From positions 2,208 to 10,100 of the forward strand of contig VBJP01000097.1 of the NCBI GenBank assembly GCA_005880165.1: a DNA stretch of 7,893 nt, given 5' to 3'. The position numbers were made by a program, and so were the translations under genes. Of the stretch, positions 6,102-7,893 are shown in pieces. Every line of letters starts with the position of its first letter. Within the stretch, counting starts at the first letter, position 1. This DNA is from Chloroflexota bacterium (lineage in GTDB: Bacteria; Chloroflexota; Limnocylindria; QHBO01). The notes under the pieces are model-generated. The model saw only the letters and a list, made by a program, of their open reading frames with translations. It was not told the DNA's origin and searched no databases.

Positions 6102-7893
6102 GTGCTGACCTGCGCCAGCTGCGGGACCGCGAACGAGGACGGTCGCAAGTTCTGCGTCGAATGCGGAGCTCGGCTGGCCGCCACTTGCCCTGTATGCGGC
6201 ACGGTCAATCCGGCAGGGGCGAAGTTCTGCGGCGAGTGCGGGAGCTCCCTTGCCGCCGCGGGGGAGGTTGCGCTCACGAGATCCGCAACCGCGGAAGCCC
6301 CTACCGTCTCGGGGAATGGGCGCCAGCTCTCCGCATCTGGACCGGTCGCCGAGCGCCGCCTCGTTTCGGTCCTTTTCGTCGACCTCGTGGGCTTCACCGC
6401 GGCGTCGGAGCAGCGAGACGCGGAAGACACCCGCGAGCTCCTGAGCCGCTACTTCGAGCTCGCACGCGAGATCGTCGATCGTCACGGCGGCGTTATTGAG
6501 AAGTTCATTGGCGATGCGGTGATGGCCGTCTGGGGAACGCCCACCGCACACGAGGACGACGCTGTGCGCGCGGTGCGCAGCGCGCTGCAGATCGTGGAGG
6601 CAGTGGCGGGTCTGGCCGGCGGCCAACCGCTGGAGGCTCGCGCCGGCGTGCTGACCGGCGAGGCGGCGGTCACGATCGGCGCCACCGGCCAGGGCATGGT
6701 GGCGGGCGACCTGGTGAACACCGCCTCCCGTCTCCAATCGGCAGCAGCGCCAAGCACCGTCCTGGTCGGTGAAGCAACCTACCGCGCCGCATCGGGCGCC
6801 GTCAGCTTCGAAGAGGCCGGAGAGACGCATCTCAAGGGGAAGGAATCGCCGGTCCCGGCATGGCGCGCGATCGCCGTCGTTGCGAGGCGGCGGGGTGAGG
6901 GTCGCGCGGCCATGCTCGAGCCTCCCTTCGTCGGCAGGGACGAGGAGCTACGCGCGCTCAAGGATCAGCTCCACGCCACGGCGCGTGAAGGTAAGCCGCG
7001 CCTCGTCACGCTGGTGGGCCAGGCGGGCATCGGCAAGAGCAGGCTCGCCTGGGAGCTGGAGAAGTATCTGGACGGCCTGGTCCAGACGATCCTTTGGCAC
7101 GAGGGTCGCTCTCCGGCCTACGGCGAAGGGATCAGCTACTGGGCTCTCGCCGAGATGGTGCGCGGACGAGCCGGGATTGCCGAGTCGGATGATCCCGAGA
7201 CGGCCCGGTCACGCCTCGCCGACATGCTGGCCCAGTGGGTGCCGGACGCCACCGAGCGCCGCTGGATCGAGCCACGGATCACCGGCCTGCTTGGCCTCGA
7301 CGACCTTCCCGCCGAACCGCGCGAGGCGCTCTTCGCCGCCTGGCGCACCCTTTTCGAGCGCATGGCCGCGCAGTCCACCGTGCTGCTGGTCTTCTGGGAC
7401 CTGCAATGGGCCGATCAGGGGCTGCTCGACTTCATCGAGCACCTGCTCACCTGGTCGAGAACCTCACCGATCTTCGTGCTGGCCGAGGCGCGCCCCGACC
7501 TGTTCGACCGCCGCCCGGGTTGGGGTGTGACGGTGCGTGCCTCGACCTCGATCCACCTCGAGCCGCTCGAAGACGACGACATGCGGGCGCTGCTCGCAGG
7601 CCTGGTGCCGGGGCTGCCGGATGAGGCGGCTCGTGCGATCGTGCAGCGCGCGGAAGGCGTTCCGCTCTACGCGGTCGAGACCATCCGGATGCTGATCGAC
7701 CGTGGCGCCATCGGCCGCAGCTCGGATGGGGTCCAGTACGAGCTGGTGGGCGACCTGCCGGATCTCGCCGTGCCCGAGACGCTGCACGCGCTGATCGCGG
7801 CCAGGCTGGACACAATCGAGCCAGAGGACCGAGCCCTGATCACCGATGCCGCCGTGCTCGGCTTGAGCTTCACGATCCCGGCGCTGCAGGCTA
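6102..7893 (+). CDS. Zinc-ribbon / class III nucleotide cyclase / AAA-STAND ATPase signalling protein (3' truncated)
   Basis: The first 597 residues are visible and the frame is open at the window end. Two zinc ribbons come first: C4/C7/C18/C21 and C29/C32/C43/C46. A class III cyclase domain spans about 85-225: metal ligands D94 (VLFVDLVGFT) and D138 (KFIGDAVMAVWG), purine-site K134, and the transition-state pair N206 and R210 (GDLVNTASR). The residue seven before N206, usually Asp in adenylate and Thr or Asp in other cyclases, is Met199. After PFVGRDEELRALKDQL comes Walker A (VGQAGIGKSR, K312) and a Walker B region, LLVFWDLQWAD (430-438), in which the usual first acid is Trp432. ATPase helices follow to the edge; TPR-like repeats usually complete such proteins to about 1000 residues. 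It probably makes cAMP or a related nucleotide in response to an input sensed through the ATPase. It is likely soluble. Confidence 0.88.
   Translation, partial: MLTCASCGTANEDGRKFCVECGARLAATCPVCGTVNPAGAKFCGECGSSLAAAGEVALTRSATAEAPTVSGNGRQLSASGPVAERRLVSVLFVDLVGFTAASEQRDAEDTRELLSRYFELAREIVDRHGGVIEKFIGDAVMAVWGTPTAHEDDAVRAVRSALQIVEAVAGLAGGQPLEARAGVLTGEAAVTIGATGQGMVAGDLVNTASRLQSAAAPSTVLVGEATYRAASGAVSFEEAGETHLKGKESPVPAWRAIAVVARRRGEGRAAMLEPPFVGRDEELRALKDQLHATAREGKPRLVTLVGQAGIGKSRLAWELEKYLDGLVQTILWHEGRSPAYGEGISYWALAEMVRGRAGIAESDDPETARSRLADMLAQWVPDATERRWIEPRITGLLGLDDLPAEPREALFAAWRTLFERMAAQSTVLLVFWDLQWADQGLLDFIEHLLTWSRTSPIFVLAEARPDLFDRRPGWGVTVRASTSIHLEPLEDDDMRALLAGLVPGLPDEAARAIVQRAEGVPLYAVETIRMLIDRGAIGRSSDGVQYELVGDLPDLAVPETLHALIAARLDTIEPEDRALITDAAVLGLSFTIPALQA

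Noticed and set aside
6011..6430. Upstream continuation of the minus-strand nitroreductase-like frame
   Set aside because: The sequence there is the antisense of the two zinc ribbons and early cyclase and does not resemble the nitroreductase family.
1..7893. CRISPR arrays, tRNA/rRNA genes, insertion sequences, rho-independent terminators
   Set aside because: No regularly spaced repeats, cloverleaf, transposase motifs or hairpins followed by T-runs were seen on either strand.

Overview
The window is a compact, very GC-rich bacterial stretch with third-position G/C bias, GTG and TTG starts, and start/stop overlaps. The gene mix is a DtxR-type regulator, an Mca/MshB-like PIG-L deacetylase, a GT87-like membrane glycosyltransferase and a zinc-ribbon adenylate cyclase/AAA protein. 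This fits an uncultivated high-GC Chloroflexota (Limnocylindria-like) or an actinobacterial lineage. That placement is inference from gene style, not a database result.

Left part (1-1594). The C-terminal end of a DtxR/IdeR-type metal-dependent repressor is followed after 25 nt by a small two-helix membrane protein gene. That reading frame does not stop at its natural-looking end. It runs 531 nt into the antisense of a convergent carbon-nitrogen hydrolase gene. The hydrolase is broken: its two halves lie in different frames and meet at about position 1100. The segment that should hold the catalytic lysine is missing at the junction.

Middle part (1595-5969). Five plus-strand genes form a tight operon: a membrane-anchored beta-propeller-like protein, a DUF971 zinc-binding protein, a PIG-L/LmbE deacetylase, a class I O-methyltransferase and a GT87-like polytopic glycosyltransferase. 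They are separated by 4-nt or 11-nt overlaps or an 11-nt gap. Deacetylase, methyltransferase and glycosyltransferase together suggest processing of a glycosylated small molecule or envelope glycolipid, but no substrate can be read from the sequence.

Right part (5885-7893). The 3' end of the glycosyltransferase frame overlaps, on the opposite strand, what looks like the last ~40 codons of a deazaflavin (F420)-dependent nitroreductase whose front is gone. Immediately after it begins a large signalling protein: two zinc ribbons, a class III nucleotide cyclase domain and a STAND/AAA-type ATPase that runs off the window.

No RNA genes, CRISPR arrays, insertion sequences or convincing terminators were found. 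The clearest oddities are the two decayed minus-strand genes at the edges of the operon and the long antisense read-through at 618-1148. I see no strong evidence for a new multi-gene system.
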